From NCBI GenBank assembly GCA_951640165.1, contig OX621249.1, positions 6,375,001 through 6,439,000 of the forward strand: 64,000 nucleotides of DNA, in the 5' to 3' direction. Below are positions 34,621 through 47,834 of this stretch, one piece after another. The position numbers and the translations under genes were made by a program. This stretch comes from Pseudoips prasinana (taxonomy: Eukaryota; Arthropoda; Insecta; Lepidoptera; Nolidae). The notes beneath the pieces were generated by a model. It worked only from the letters and a program-made list of their open reading frames with translations, did no database searches and had not been told where the DNA came from. The first letter of the stretch is position 1. Every line of letters starts with the position of its first letter.

Positions 34621-37583
34621 TTAATTTTTATTTAAAAAATGACATTTATAGTGGCCAATTTTTGTGCCTGGTAAAAATTCAATAGCACCAACTAAGTAAT
34701 AATAATTAGTTTTAATGTTAATAACAAGTGGCAGTTCAGTGAGTAAAACTGAGTCTGCAGCTCCGTTTAAATCAAATGTTAAGATTTCGCCTAACTTAAG
34801 TTCACCTTTTAACTGTGTGTCACATTTTTGACACATCGTGTTAATTTTTTCATCAAAACAAATTGCTTCTTCTAAGCTTGATATTCCAAATAAGTTTAAA
34901 ACATCAAGGTTAATTAAGATAAATACATGGTCTCTTTTTAATTGTATGTTATTACAATTTGTACAGGTTTTCAAGTATTGAGCACTTGTAAAATATTTAA
35001 TAAATATTTTTTCAAATATATAAGCCACATTGCAACTGCACTCTTTATTTTGGAAAAAAGCTTTTGCTATTTCTGATCTACAGTTATAAATTTGCTCTAT
35101 ATTAAGTGTTCCGTTCAAGAGCATAAAAATGTAATCAATTACGAAATCTCCTTTTAATGTACTCAAAAAGTTTTTGAAAGCTAAACTTCTAATACAGGCT
35201 TGACCTATTAAATAAAATGCTGAATCAAAGACACAGGTATTAAAATAACCTGAACTTTCTTTTAATGTTACATTCCTGTTTCTTATAAACACTATTTCGT
35301 CATCTTTTGTAAGGGGGTTCTGTGTGTTCAATTCTCCGCGCCAATTTTCCATGTATGATGGTCTATCACTAAATATGGAATCACTGGAGAAAAATAAATC
35401 TTTTTGTTTTTGTTGGATTCGTTTTTTAGAATTACCGTCTTTCTTTTTATAAATATTTTTATTCATGGCACGTCTAGTCCGGTGTTGTTTTGATTTTATT
35501 AAAGAACGCTTATTATCAAGTGTGGAACCGAAGTTTTTTAATTGATTTGATGCCAAGTACAATTCTCCTTTGATATAATCATAGTGATGTTGTAAGTATT
35601 CATCAATACGTTGTCTCGCTAGTTTTGTTTTAAAAACTAACTGTTTTAAAGTGCGAAAATAGCTTTCTACAGATGAAGACGATGGGTTTAAGGTTTCAGA
35701 TTTGAAATAAGGGCACATAAAGTTACTCCACAACGGAAGTTTTATGAATAATCTTTTTAAAGTAGAGATAAAAAGTGGCAAATAGTATGGACTATTTTTA
35801 CTAACATAGGAATTTGCAGCGTTGCTTCTATTTTCGTTTTCTACCAACAGATCAAACCATACAACAATATCTCGAACGTCGGCATCGTCGAAAGCAATTT
35901 GCTCACATTCAAATACTTTATTTTGATCAACGTTTTCATAATCAACGCACTTATGACTGCTTAACAAATTGTCAAGATTTTGCTTGCTCTCCCTCAAACC
36001 CGAATCGTCGTTTTCAAAATCATTTTGATATAAGCAAAGTTTTATAATTTTAGTCATGATATCTTTTACAAGTGCAAAATCTTGACATTCTTTAATGTAG
36101 CGGATATACTTAATATAGTACATTTTAATTTTTGTATCAACATTTTCGAAACAAGTAAAATTATACAGAGTCTTTATAAAATGACTTGTATCCAATCTTA
36201 TAAAGGTTTTTGGTAGTTCTTCTTTATTTCCGTTCAAGACACTAAAACAACGAATTAAATAATCTTTCACACTTGTAAATTCTGTGAATGTTCTAACATT
36301 TGCTGCTACTAATGCAGATGAATCGTCTGTTATAACTTCGTGAGGATGACAACGTACATTTTTAACCACTGTAATAACCATGCAGAAACAGATGTAGTGT
36401 CATGTGAGTCGGTTATCATCTGACATAAAGGTACACACACATCAAATTGATTAATTAATATTATCACGTATAAGAAAAGTCGCTTGCTCAATTCATAACC
36501 ATTTGGTAACTTAAGAGGTTGAAACATTGAATCCGTGGCATCCAAAGTGATAGTTAATCTTTGAAAATAAGATTGATATTCACGGCAGTATTGTTGTTGT
36601 TCATCAGTCCAGTAATAGATGTGAATTCGAGGATAAATGTGTACATCACGTAAAAAAGCTGGTTCAGTCACAGCCATCGTAAGAATGCTTAGAATAACGT
36701 TATTGTGTAACCACATTCTTTTTCGTTCTTCGTACTTATTTTTCCGCAATGCATTGAGTGTTGGAATTACTGGTGCAGTATCTGTGCTTTCTTGTTTAGA
36801 CATCTTTGCTGCCAGTTGTTTATGTACCAAAGAAGCTGAGTTGTGTTTGAGCATTTTGGCTAATTTTCGTCTGACTAATGCATTCATTCTGTATTTTTTT
36901 CTCGGATCATGTTTTTTATTTTGATCTCCAACTGTGATTTGGCACTGACCTTCGATAATTTTATCTGTTACTTTTTTACACGCTATGTTTGTAAGAGCGT
37001 TACATTGACTGCATTGACCCTTTATTAAAATATGATGCTCAGACTCCACTTTGTAACTTCTGAAATTCCATGTGCACGGTAATCTAGTAATGACCCAAAT
37101 CTTTTTTCTTAAAATGTTTACCCATTTGTACTTAGGCAGTATTTTATATTTTTTAAATGGAGCACATGTTCTCAAGTCTTTTCTTTTATACAAGGCATTT
37201 AATGGTTGCAGTTTTTTCCAGTCATAGATATCTAATTCAAACTTGAAGTTTTTTGTGTCGTTTTCACTATGACGCTCATTAGACTCGACATAAAAATGTG
37301 ACGTTTTGGAACAGGTTCTCGGGCTATTGCTTGAAGATGATGATAAAGATGATGAGGATTGACATACACTTTGCTGTTTACATTTAGTGTTTAGAAACTC
37401 CCCGAAATTTCTTTTCAGTGACATGTAAAGAGCTGCTGGTGTCATAAGATTATCCAAATCACTTGCAATTGTATCAAATATAGGGTCTCTAAATTTAACA
37501 TCCAGTAGTTTGTCGGCATATTTCATAAAAACTTCTCTTTGTTTTGATTTCTCAATAATATGTTTTCGCCCAGGTTTACCCAT
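34621..37583 (-). pseudogene. MULE transposase fused to a USP-like cysteine-peptidase domain, one homopolymer frameshift
   Basis: Starts MGKPGRKHIIEKSKQRE at 37583 after acceptor TTTTATTGCAG; a donor CTGCG|GTAAGTTTT near 38503 suggests an untranslated first exon. Zinc-knuckle-like GQCSQCN near residue 190; DDE core LTITLDATDSMFQPL (D ~348), VITDDSSALVAAN (D), SSVESYFRTLK (E). After MENWRGEL comes the peptidase module: YFNTCVFDSAFYLI (Cys box), paired CTNCNN and CQKCD (zinc finger as in USPs), then YYYLVGAIEFLPG and IGHYKCHF (His box). The only lesion is one missing base in the A-run TTAAAAATG at ~36359-36363; otherwise ~987 codons are open. Paralogue of the gene at 25913-29066. Confidence 0.83.
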
Positions 37584-37688
37584 TTTTGCTGCAATAAAAA
37601 CAATTGATAAAATTAATACAAATGCTTAATACAAAAGATATAATTAATATAATTTGAAATATAATTTAAAATATAATTTGATAATAAT

Positions 37689-38427
<739 letters not shown>

Positions 38428-38435
38428 ATAGTAAT

Positions 38436-39221
38436 CGAACAACAAAACAAATACATATATTTAACTCGTACGAGTGTGCATGCAATTGTAAATAAAACTT
38501 ACCGCAGTTTATTTGCATCACTCTGAAATACGCTTGTTGGTAATAACTCCTCCATTAATAGATCCGACATAATAATGGAAATGATCACAACTCATAACTA
38601 AGCACTTTTAGACACTTCGGTAGTTAGTTGTAATTGTCTCAGCAACTTAATAGTATCGGAAATCACGGGAAAGAAATACGTACGATACGAACACTTCAAA
38701 ATTCAGTACGGTAATGGAAATATTCACATCAAATAATAATCGCTGCTCAACCCCTTGCGGCAAAATATTTAAATCCTTTTTTTTTACGACCGTTGCCATC
38801 ATAGACATCTGCGGTAAGTCAATGAAACGAAACTTTATCAGTAAATACTTTAAAACAATAGAAATTAACAAAGCCGCATACGCTTCGCATATTTTTTAGT
38901 GCACAACAATTAAGTACACCTAGCTACCTGCGTCCGAGCGGCATCCTTTTATCAATAACGACTTGCGCCGCATTGTCTCATTCTTTTGACGTAAATGATG
39001 ATTCATGACTAAGTTCGCAAGCTTCTGAAGTATAGCATAGATATAAGTAGCATAGGTAGCTATATTTTGTTCGGTAAACTATTAAAAGCTCCCTTAATCT
39101 AATGTGCCACCTATTGAAATAAAATAAATTAAATTGGATAGCGGTGAGGAAAAAATACTTACTTACCTACCATAATCCAGGTTCACCCATTTTATAATAT
39201 ATTCCTTCTTATTTATGTAAT
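38436..39221. other. MULE/foldback 5' region, no gene recognised
   Basis: Contains the splice donor described for the MULE gene and presumably its promoter. Short frames have no recognisable motif. Confidence 0.45.
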
Positions 39222-39886
39222 CATGGTCACTCTATTCTTATACAATTTAATTCTACTATATTTTAGCGAATATCTCTTAAAATATGAATTTAACCGCTAT
39301 TTTCGTCTAATTTATCCAAAACAAATTATGTTACCTGTCGATTAGTACTATTGACTAAGCTTAAACCTACCTTTAATAACGAGATAAACGCCATTGAATT
39401 TTAGGCATATTGCCGTCCGACCGTCTAACTAAAATCGACTCTAACAAATTAATTAACCTACTTTCTAGATTATTTTTTCTGTTTATTCGTTGCAACAAAT
39501 TAGCAACTAATTGTCCATACACATTAATCTCCAATAATGTCATACGAATGATGAAATACCTACCTATCCATAACCTGGAAACTTAATATTGCATAACGTT
39601 TTGTTTATTCATATTTTATAATCTTTTATTTTTGCAACAATTACAAGAAATTATGATCTTTTTTTTGACGCATCATTTGCCTATCTGCATAATTCAGTTT
39701 CTATGTAATCATAGGTAATGACTACGGCAAGTGGCGGTGCTAGCGGCCAACTATTTTTAGTCATAGCATCTTAGTTTCTTTTGCAACAAATTCAGGAAAA
39801 GAGATACGTATAGTAACAAATTATCACTAATTCCTGGCAAAGTTTCATCAAAATTTACTACGTGGCCGCGCGGTTGAAATGTACAT
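39222..39886 (-). repeat. foldback right arm (uninterrupted)
   Basis: Reverse complement of the left arm pieces 15960-16041, 22517-23086 and 34333-34360 in that order from the outside in. Because it carries neither the IS630-like element nor the LINE, it shows both pre-insertion sites. Confidence 0.92.
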
Positions 39887-39895
39887 AAAACAATA

Positions 39896-40880
39896 TGGCA
39901 TCTTGCACACAACACCAACGCGTGGGAATCGGCGCACATACCGGTATTAGCACGATGTGCGCGGCTTTAATTATTTTTATGCTTAATTGGTATCTAAACA
40001 ACGCAAATAAGGAATAAATACATGTTTTTACAAAAAGAAAATGTATATTCAAAAAACTTTAGGTAGGTGCGCAGTTTACAGGAACCAAAATAAAAATGCA
40101 GCAAACAAAAAAAAGTTTCTGTAATACTTTCTTCCTCACTCTTTGATGAATTTTCAATTATATTTGGTTCAGCAGAACATAGCCAAGGTTTCAGGCAAAA
40201 ATGTGCTTTCCTTATTTTTTTTGCTTGCATGCTATTTAGCAAAGAATCTAAATATAATTATATACATATTATAAACTATATTTAAAAATTTAAAAGGGGC
40301 GACAAGCACGTGAAATATTTTTTAAGAAATAAAACAAGGCTAATAAACCTACCAGTTTCCAGGCTAGACATTCATTCCAAGATCACATACGTAATGTCGG
40401 GAAAAGTGTATAACAAATTTTCAGAAATTATTAAAAATTATATATTTACACAAAGGCTAAAACAACTAACTATTATCTAAATGCTACTATGATTTAAATG
40501 AATATTTTAATCATACATTTTAAATAATAATTGAAATATACACACACAAATATTAATGAATTAAATAATTTAAATGATTAATTAATATAATATGATCCGT
40601 TATAATAATTCAATAAATAAAATAACAATAAAAATAAAATTGCAAATATTTTTCTATTTTGAACACTAATTTGTAATGGCTCCCTCCTCCCTTCTACTTC
40701 GCCGTGCCCTACAGGGTATAATGTACTTTATATTATAACAACAGCCGTAACTAACTTATGGAGTGCAATAAATGATTGAATTGAATTGACTCCGCCCATA
40801 TGCATATAGTACCGTTGCACAATTTTGGGACAAGGGATGTCAATTTTTTGTTTAGCCTTCTTATCATATCTTGAGACTTT
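39896..40880. other. no gene recognised
   Basis: The flank beyond the foldback element. By position it should continue the pogo-like gene (minus), and CHIVFYYPK can be read across the joined 9-bp site, but I cannot match it with confidence. The rest is very AT-rich. Confidence 0.4.
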
Positions 40881-40956
40881 TCCAACAGGCTCAGCGCAAA
40901 CGTAAGTCGCTGTATGAGTGACGACTTTATTATCTTTTCACACCGGAGCCGAAATG

Positions 40957-40980
40957 TCTACTCCATCTGAATGGAGTAGA
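40957..40980. repeat. perfect 10-bp palindrome
   Basis: TCTACTCCAT, four bases, ATGGAGTAGA. It lies just upstream of a LINE fragment and resembles, in miniature, the palindromes at 4240, 15446 and 54992. Confidence 0.85.
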
Positions 40981-41150
40981 CCTCCTTATCTTATACCTCC
41001 TTATATTATATTCCAGGAAGCCGACAATTCGGTAGCCTGTTTTGCTGAACAGTTCCAACTCATTGTATACCCTGTTTATTCAAATAATATACCAAAGGCA
41101 GGGATGGTATTAAAAATATCGAAAAAACGATATTATTGTTCAGCCTTGGT

Positions 41151-41532
41151 ATAGCTCTCGCCAAACGTATAACGAAGTTATATGTTATGCCGAGGTTCCA
41201 ACGAGCATTCTTGTCGCAAAAGACATGCATTAAGGCAATGGTTAATATGCCTCCTTGGAATTCATGTAAACCACACTTAAAAAAGCTAAACATATTGCCT
41301 TTACCAGGTATGTACGTTCTCGAGATCTGTCTATTTGTAAAGACTTACCCAGCTCTATGTCAAAAAGCAAAGGATATTTACCCTGGAAATACTAGACGAG
41401 AGGATAGACTTCCAAAAAAATAGTTACTCTATGTGTATAAAAATCTACAACCAACTTCCATCAGATGTCCAGAATATATTGATGGAAAAAATGATTTATT
41501 CCGTTGATCAATGGCTACATATAAAATTATAA
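41151..41532 (+). pseudogene. CR1/Jockey-like LINE, ORF2 C-terminal fragment
   Basis: Reads RAFLSQKTCIKAMVNMPPWN, then CKPHLKKLNILPLPGMYVLE and ICLFVKTYP; after a frame change near 41420 it ends KIYNQLPSDVQNI...WLHIKL-stop. This is the 'QK.CIRA...C.P.F...ILTLPCLYI.E...FV' C-terminal block of CR1/Jockey-type LINEs and belongs with the fragment at 4313-4911. The catalytic domain is absent. Confidence 0.75.
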
Positions 41533-41914
41533 AATGTGACATAAATTCAATATCATACTTATTTATATACTTATGTTTTTACTAAATGCTAAAAGCTGTG
41601 ACATATTATCTACTGTGTTGTGACAATTAATTATTATAAGTAGGGATGTAACGATACATGTTTTTCCCTATACGATACCGATACCGATTATAAACGAAAA
41701 TAATCGGCGATGCCGATACAGATACCGATATTGATGGCTTAGTAGATAAGTGCTTCATGTATGTTAAACAAATTTGAAGGAAGTTATTAAGATATTGACA
41801 CCAATTTCTAGAACAACAACAACAACATACAACTATCTCCCTTCAAAGTTATTTCATATATATGAAACACCATATTATTAAAACACTGTTTTAGACTATC
41901 ACGGTTGTTCACTA

Positions 41915-42058
41915 AAGTTATATGATTATTTACGGGATATTTACCGTGTGATATCTTCAGTCATCCCGTGAACATGGTGCATGTAACTGCGCCGAAATAT
42001 CGGGAGCTCATTCCACAACCTTACCACGTTAAATATCCCGTAAATAATCATATAACTT
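41915..42058. mobile_element. small MITE with ~34-bp inverted repeats, TA flanks
   Basis: Arms AAGTTATATGATTATTTACG... and reverse complement are identical over about 29 bp. TA precedes and follows (41913-41914, 42059-42060). No coding. It is nested in the 3' noncoding part of the hAT element. Confidence 0.8.
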
Positions 42059-42208
42059 TACCATATTATTATGTATGTATTTAAGTCCTAAAGACTGTGA
42101 AGGAAAAATACTTAATTAATAAAATTCAGTAAAGCAAATGAAAAAAAAAAAACATTTATTGGTTTCAAACAAAATCAATCACATAGTTATTAAAAAAGAT
42201 ACATAAAG

Positions 42209-44085
42209 TCAGTAATTAAAGTTTACTTTTGGTAGATTTTTGTTAAGAAAACAAAGTTTATTCAAATTATCCGCAGATAATCTGTTCCGCAAGTCATTTT
42301 GTATCAGGCCTGCAGTTGAGAAGAGCCGTTCTGAAGCAACTGAGCTCATTGGATAAGACAAGTATTTTTGTGCAAGCTTTTTTAATTTAGGATATTTGTC
42401 TTCCTGGCGCCAATAGATCCTTGGATCTTGTCTGATTGGAATATTTTGAAATCTTAAATAAGATTCTACCTCTTCTTGTTGAGGCTGAATGGACATGTTT
42501 AATAAAGGCTCGTCGTCTTCTGCTTCTTTAATCAAACTGTCACAAGCAGACCAGATACCCGAGAAAATCTCATTTTGATTTTGTTGCGGCAACTCTATAG
42601 AATTAGTACTCTCTCTGTATGTATCATTTGTAATTAATGAAATAAGATTTCTTCTCGCATTCATGCTTGTAGATTGCAGATTGAAGGTACGCAATTTATA
42701 GCGCGGATCTAGTGCTGTTGCTAAAATAAATGTTTCATCACTCTCTAAATAATCAAATCTATCATTGACCCCTATCTATCAGCTATCAAATTCAGTACAA
42801 AAGCATTATATTCAGGGCTATAAGCATTATCATCCATGGCCGTGGTGTTCTTGATACGTTCTAAGACTTGTCGCAAACTGTTGATCAGCGGTATGGCGTC
42901 AGACAAGCAAGCAGACTCTTGACTAATTGACTTTGTAGCTTCTTCAAAATAAGTCAAGACTGAGACAACCTGTTCCATTAGTACCCACTCTTCTGTAGCC
43001 AATTCAGTTCTACATTTCACATGGGGTAAAGATGCTTGAACTGCAACTCGCTGCTCAAGAAGTCTCCTAAGCGCGTGAAGAGTAGAATCCCAGCGAGTGC
43101 TGACATCCTGGATGAGCAAATGACAAGGAACATTATGAGATTTCTGCATTTCAGTAAGGATTTTACGACCTGACGTAGAATGACTGAAGTGACCAATTAT
43201 AGACCTCGCCTTTGTAATAATTTCATTTATTTTCTCTTCTCCTGAAAACGCATCCTTCAGCACTAATTGTAAAGAGTGTGCCATGCATCTAATACGTTCC
43301 ACACCCACTTGTGTTACAGCAAGTCCCATATTCGATGCATTATCTGTTACTACAGCTCGTACCTGTTCGTCGATAGCCCAATCTTGAAATAACTGACGTA
43401 AGTTTTCAGCTATGTTTTCACCGCTATGTCTTTCGCCTTCAAAAGGAAATACTGCTAGGCAATAGTTCTTTAGCTCAAAATTGTTATTCACTCCATGAGC
43501 AGTCAGACTTATAAAGTCGTTCACGAATGAAGAAGCGTCGCTAGTCCATAGGTCAGTCGTTACAATTATGTGCGGAAGTTCTTGCAAAAGTTCTTTTATT
43601 ATCGTTTTCACACGACAGTAAATGTCTGGTATCACATTTTCAGACATATGTGGACGGGAAACCATTTTGTATTTCGGGCACAACTGCTTAATGGTGCGTT
43701 GAAACCCCTGTTTATTTACTATATCGAACGGCTCCATGTCTACACATATTTGTTCAGCTATCGTTTGCGTGATCGCTTTTGCTCTGGGGTCATCAGTATC
43801 ATACATAATATTTTTGTCCAGAATGTGTTCCAAAGTAGCTTGTTTTTTGAGTGGCGGACCGGCCTCAGTCTTCGAGGTAGATGGGGTGTCGTTTTTCAAC
43901 TCCTTTTCATGGTAACGTTTCACGTGTGTCCACATCTTAGATGTCGTGAAGCCCTTCGATGAAACTGCCTTACTACCACGGGAAACGCTGACATTGCAAT
44001 ATAAACAAGTTGCTTTTGTATCATCATCCTGTTTTATTTGAAAATGATTCCAGATGGAACTTGTACGTTTTAATGGCGTTGCCAT
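42209..44085 (-). pseudogene. hAT transposase with BED zinc finger, one frame break
   Basis: Starts MATPLKRTSSIWNHFQ. The BED finger shows CLYC and HVKRYH near residues 28-61. The RNase-H-like core shows IIVTTDLWTSDASS (first D), RAVVTDNASNM (second D) and IRCMAHSLQLVL. It stops after FVLNLIADR near 42772; the next frame continues NDRFDYLESDETFILATALD, so a small indel broke it. The C-terminal dimerisation block KLAQKYLSYPMSSVASERLF (catalytic E) and NLNKLCFLNKNLP end it normally. A single lesion implies recent loss of function. Confidence 0.9.
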
Positions 44086-44441
44086 TTTCTTTTATATAAA
44101 ATAAAACACTATACAGTCTTCACTAGTCAGTGTCAATAATTAAACAGAATGAATTACGAAATAAAAGCGATGAAATTACGTAAATATAGCGCGAAACATG
44201 ACATTTCTCAACCAAAGCTAAGCAAGCACTGGGGCCGGGGCCGGGGCGGGGGACAGCGCGTCGGCCAGCCGAAGCGACCGCTGAGACGACGCGACGTAAG
44301 AGCGGCAACGTCGCACGCGTCGTTCGTTTCGCGCACTTTTAGAACTGGTTGATATCGGCCGTGTTGTATCGGCGAAGCCGATATATCGGCCTGCCGATTA
44401 TATCGGCCGATATATCGGTATCGGTATCGTTACATCCCTAA

Positions 44442-44650
44442 TTATAAGCTATGCAGAGTAGAAGTAATGCGCTGAGTCTCTTGTTCATGTTTTTTGGAGA
44501 AAAGTCCCAACATCTTTCTAATTTCTTCTTTGAACTCCCCTAACTGTTTATCAAGGGAGGCGTCCATATCGTCAACGTTTCTTTTCGGCCGTAGGAATAC
44601 ATAGTTTGGGGCTGTATTTAGCGACTGGTTAATGTTTGATTGCGACAGCG
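44442..44650 (-). pseudogene. LINE ORF1 fragment
   Basis: Reads LSQSNINQSLNTAPNYVFLR, then DDMDASLDKQLGEFKEEIRK, the amino-terminal part of an ORF1 protein common in insect LINEs, cut by the hAT element on the left. On its right the Transib element is inserted; with that and one CAGCG removed the codons become ATG-TCG-CTG-TCG, giving a start MSLSQSNIN. The upstream sequence beyond 47834 would be the LINE 5'UTR. Confidence 0.7.
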
Positions 44651-47600
44651 CACTGTGGAATATTTCGGTGCGTTTCGGATCAAAAATCTGTATTTCCGTC
44701 AATTTGAAAGATAGGGCTATGAAATTTTGCACACTATAAAGTAACATAATAAGGATTCATATAAGTAGTATTTGATGTATTAAAGTTACGCATATATTTT
44801 TTATATGACAAAGAAAAGTGACAATGTTTAAAATGGTACATATTTATTAAAATATCATATTTTTGACAGTAATATCGTATGTGTATTTCATAATCCTAAT
44901 TACGCATTTATGCTAATTAACATTTAGTGATAAAATAAAATTAAAAATAGTACAATATCTATAACATTAGTCTAAAACATAGGAAACATCTAAATTATCG
45001 CAATATCTATTTAAATTTTGATCAAGAAGATTCACATTTAGACCTGGTGAGTTTCAGGATCTGAAATAAGTTCATTGACCTTGAGAAGGTGTAAAGTATC
45101 CTCATCTAGCTCCTTCACATTTTTAGCGTATGGTTTTCGTAAGCTCGTTATATATGGATCTGATGTATAAAGTAGTGTATGGAACACATCTTCGTTGGTA
45201 GATGTTCGTGAACATTTTCGAGAATGGTGTAGCCGAAATTTTTTATAATCCTTATTGCGCGATTCTTGCGCATCTTCGGAAAGTTGTCCAATGGGTAAAA
45301 CTGCGAAATGATTTATAATACTTTCTCCATGGATTAAAATTTTGTGCACAGATGATGGCATGTAATACCAACTATATTTACTGACATATATCCTTGCAGT
45401 CTCCAGAGCATAATTCCCAAATTTCTTACTATCTACCACTATACCAGATGACAAAGCTTGCAAAACTATGTATAACCGTTTAATTAAATCAATGTCCACC
45501 CCTGTAATATCGGCAGAACAGGAAGCATTGTAAAAAAATCTTCTAGCAGTATTACCATCGTTACTATTTCCCGTTCCCTGTCGTGGTTTATCTATATGTA
45601 TACCTAACTCTTCACGAAAACGCTTCTGTACTTCAGTCTTCTTTTCTTGCTTGAGTCTTTTTTTTTCTTCGCTTGTCGCAGACCACGTTTGGAAAGATAA
45701 ATTATATGATATGTGCAAGATCATTTCCATGCACCGAATCCAGGCATGTAATGTGGACAATCCGTATTGATAAGCATTTTCATTTGCAGGCCTGGCTGTT
45801 ACTTTGGTTAAATCATTCATTTGCCTGGGAGTTGCTCCGCATATTGTACAAGTAGAACTAGAAGCCGTGTCTGTCAAAACTTGTGCCACTTTTCCGTCTA
45901 TCATCGTCAGAAAAAGTTCATGTTTGACTTGAACTCCTACGCCTTCTTTGTTGATTATGGATGGAAGCAAAGTTTGTATCTGGTTTTTTATTTCATCTAC
46001 AACAGATTTCGTCTTTTCCGGTGTTTCTTTGCAAAATTCGATAGATATAGGCCGACAGAAACGAACAGATGAAGGCACTGGATTTTGCCATACGATAGAG
46101 CCTGATTCCTCGTCAATTAATCTGATGGGCACAAAAGAAGTAATAAATAAATTTGCATCGGAAATAAGTTCAGACTCCTCTGGAAGTTTTTGTTTGTACT
46201 GGCTTTGTCCAGATGACCCATCACAACCCCATTTGCTATATAATAGTAAATGTTTTTGTCCATTCTTGTAAACTGTATCTATAGATAAAATTCTAGCTGC
46301 AGTGTGATCTAATAGATCTTGAATTTTCAATATTTTTGCATACGTATTTGTGATTTCGATTGTTGGCGATGGTGGATGGCACCTCTGTTTTATTTATTGT
46401 ATTTTGTAGTAAGGTGGAAATATTGAACAGTTTCTTTCATCTGTAACGTTCCGGAGATACAGATACTGAGCTTTTGTTAGTTCCAAGGCGATGAACACAC
46501 TTAAAGCTTCTTCATCGGTAAGCCCTTTGATTATTTTTGCATAATCTAACTGATTCATAACAAATACCTTTTTTTCGGCATCAGCCAATCTTAAATTTTC
46601 AACTAGTTTTGCTTCAGTTCCTTCTCCTATAGATCGCAATCCTTGTAGATATGCGCTTGTAATGTGCTCCAAACCATATTCATTTAACAAAATAGTGTTT
46701 TTTCTTTTTTTGCTCGATTCTGAAGAGTCTCCATATGACACACACGGTCTTCCTCGTTTACCAGAAGAAGTAGATGGTACAGAGTCGGCTGATATGTTTT
46801 CTAATGTCGGTATAGTCAAAGAATAATCAGAATCCAACCAACTAGCGTTCTTTCTTAAAAAGTTTTCCTTGTTGCGCCCTGCTTCACTCCAGCGTTTATT
46901 AAACGAAGGGATGATACTTCTTTGATTATTGCCAATAATAAAACATATATTGTCTTCCGAAACTTGTTTTTCCTCCAAATATGTTGAAAGTGCCGCAGTC
47001 GTTCTTCCGCCTTCTATATAAGACACTATTAACTCACGTTTAATACAGTTAAAAGTAGACATTTTGAAGAATAAAATAGCCGTACTCTAGTTAAAGACCA
47101 CTGAAACTGTAATGGAGACATATTTTTACAGCCCTTTTTATATTGTTTCAGAATGTGGGAATTATTTCAGATATCTATTTTCTCCCGGAAATTGATAAAA
47201 ACTTAACAAAATAAAACAATTAATTGATAAAACATACCACAAACTATTGATAAAAGTCAAGTACAGAACCGCAATTGATAGCAATTTCCGTTCCCAAACT
47301 AATATTCCATTTCTTGACATATCTTCGTAACGCGCAAAAATGCGCAGCTAATTTTTTGATATGTTTTTGATGAGCAACTAAACTATGAATTAACACTAAT
47401 TTCGAAACATCGGTAAACGTCTGTAAGTTTTAAAAGCTGGGACGAAGTTGAGGAAAACTTTTTTGTTCATTTTTTCTTTAAATTATTTTCTATTTATATA
47501 GTCGTATTTAAAACAATCAATTCTATATACTCTAAACTTACGATAGATGAGCTTTTCAAAAACATATAATACCTTGTACCTTTTCCTTTGAAGTTTTAAA

Positions 47601-47829
47601 ACTATTTCACTTTGAAAATCGTAAATGAACAATTTAATATTTACCGATTGCAAAAACGTTTAACTTGACGACATGAAAAAAAATACTTTCAATATGTACA
47701 ACGTGATTTATGTTATAGAATATTGAACTTCGACTTTCGAACTGTTAAATTACATTCATAAAGTACCCTATTTCTATCAGTTGTAAAAATCAATTTTGAT
47801 ATGCGTTTGTTCTACCATATTCCATAGTG
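44651..47829 (-). mobile_element. Transib (RAG1-related) element with 5-bp target duplication
   Basis: Ends CACTGTGGAATAT and, reversed, CACTATGGAATAT; the first seven bases resemble the heptamer of V(D)J recombination signals and of known Transib ends. CAGCG flanks both sides (44646-44650, 47830-47834), the 5-bp GC-rich duplication expected of Transib. Removal restores the start of a LINE ORF1. It encloses one RAG1-like transposase gene. Confidence 0.88.
45038..47062 (-). pseudogene. Transib/RAG1-like transposase, one premature stop
   Basis: Starts MSTFNCIKRELIVSY at 47062 and stays in one frame for 674 codons except TAA at 46394-46396 (after PPYYKIQ, followed by IKQRCHPP). Landmarks parallel the RAG1 core: AQYLYLRNVTDERNCSIFPP before the core; WGCDGSSGQSQYKQ with the first catalytic D in a CDG motif; NPVPSSVRFCRPISIEF; CTICGATPRQMND, like the CTLCDAT zinc-binding region of RAG1; and QLSEDAQESRNKDYKKFR followed by EDVFHTLLYTSDPY, matching the RAG1 block around its catalytic glutamate. 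I cannot place the second aspartate confidently. One substitution would explain the loss of function. Confidence 0.82.
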
Positions 47830-47834
47830 CAGCG

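Larger units (their letters stand above)
41641..44440 (-). mobile_element. hAT element with perfect 8-bp target duplication
   Basis: Ends TAGGGATGTAACGATAC and its reverse complement. ATTATAAG flanks both sides (41633-41640, 44441-44448), a perfect 8-bp hAT duplication. Subterminal regions are packed with CCGATA/TATCGG motifs (41680-41740 and 44350-44430), likely transposase-binding sites. It carries one transposase gene on the minus strand and a 144-bp MITE. Confidence 0.95.

Noticed and set aside
39177..39200. rc reading AAAATGGGTGAACCTGG, resembling the start of the MULE gene at 37583
   Set aside because: The frame stops after a few codons and no further similarity follows.
39222..39237. 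Match of AGAGTGACCATGA with 34333-34348 first taken as chance
   Set aside because: Kept instead as evidence: it aligns once the LINE is removed, so it is the innermost part of the foldback arms.
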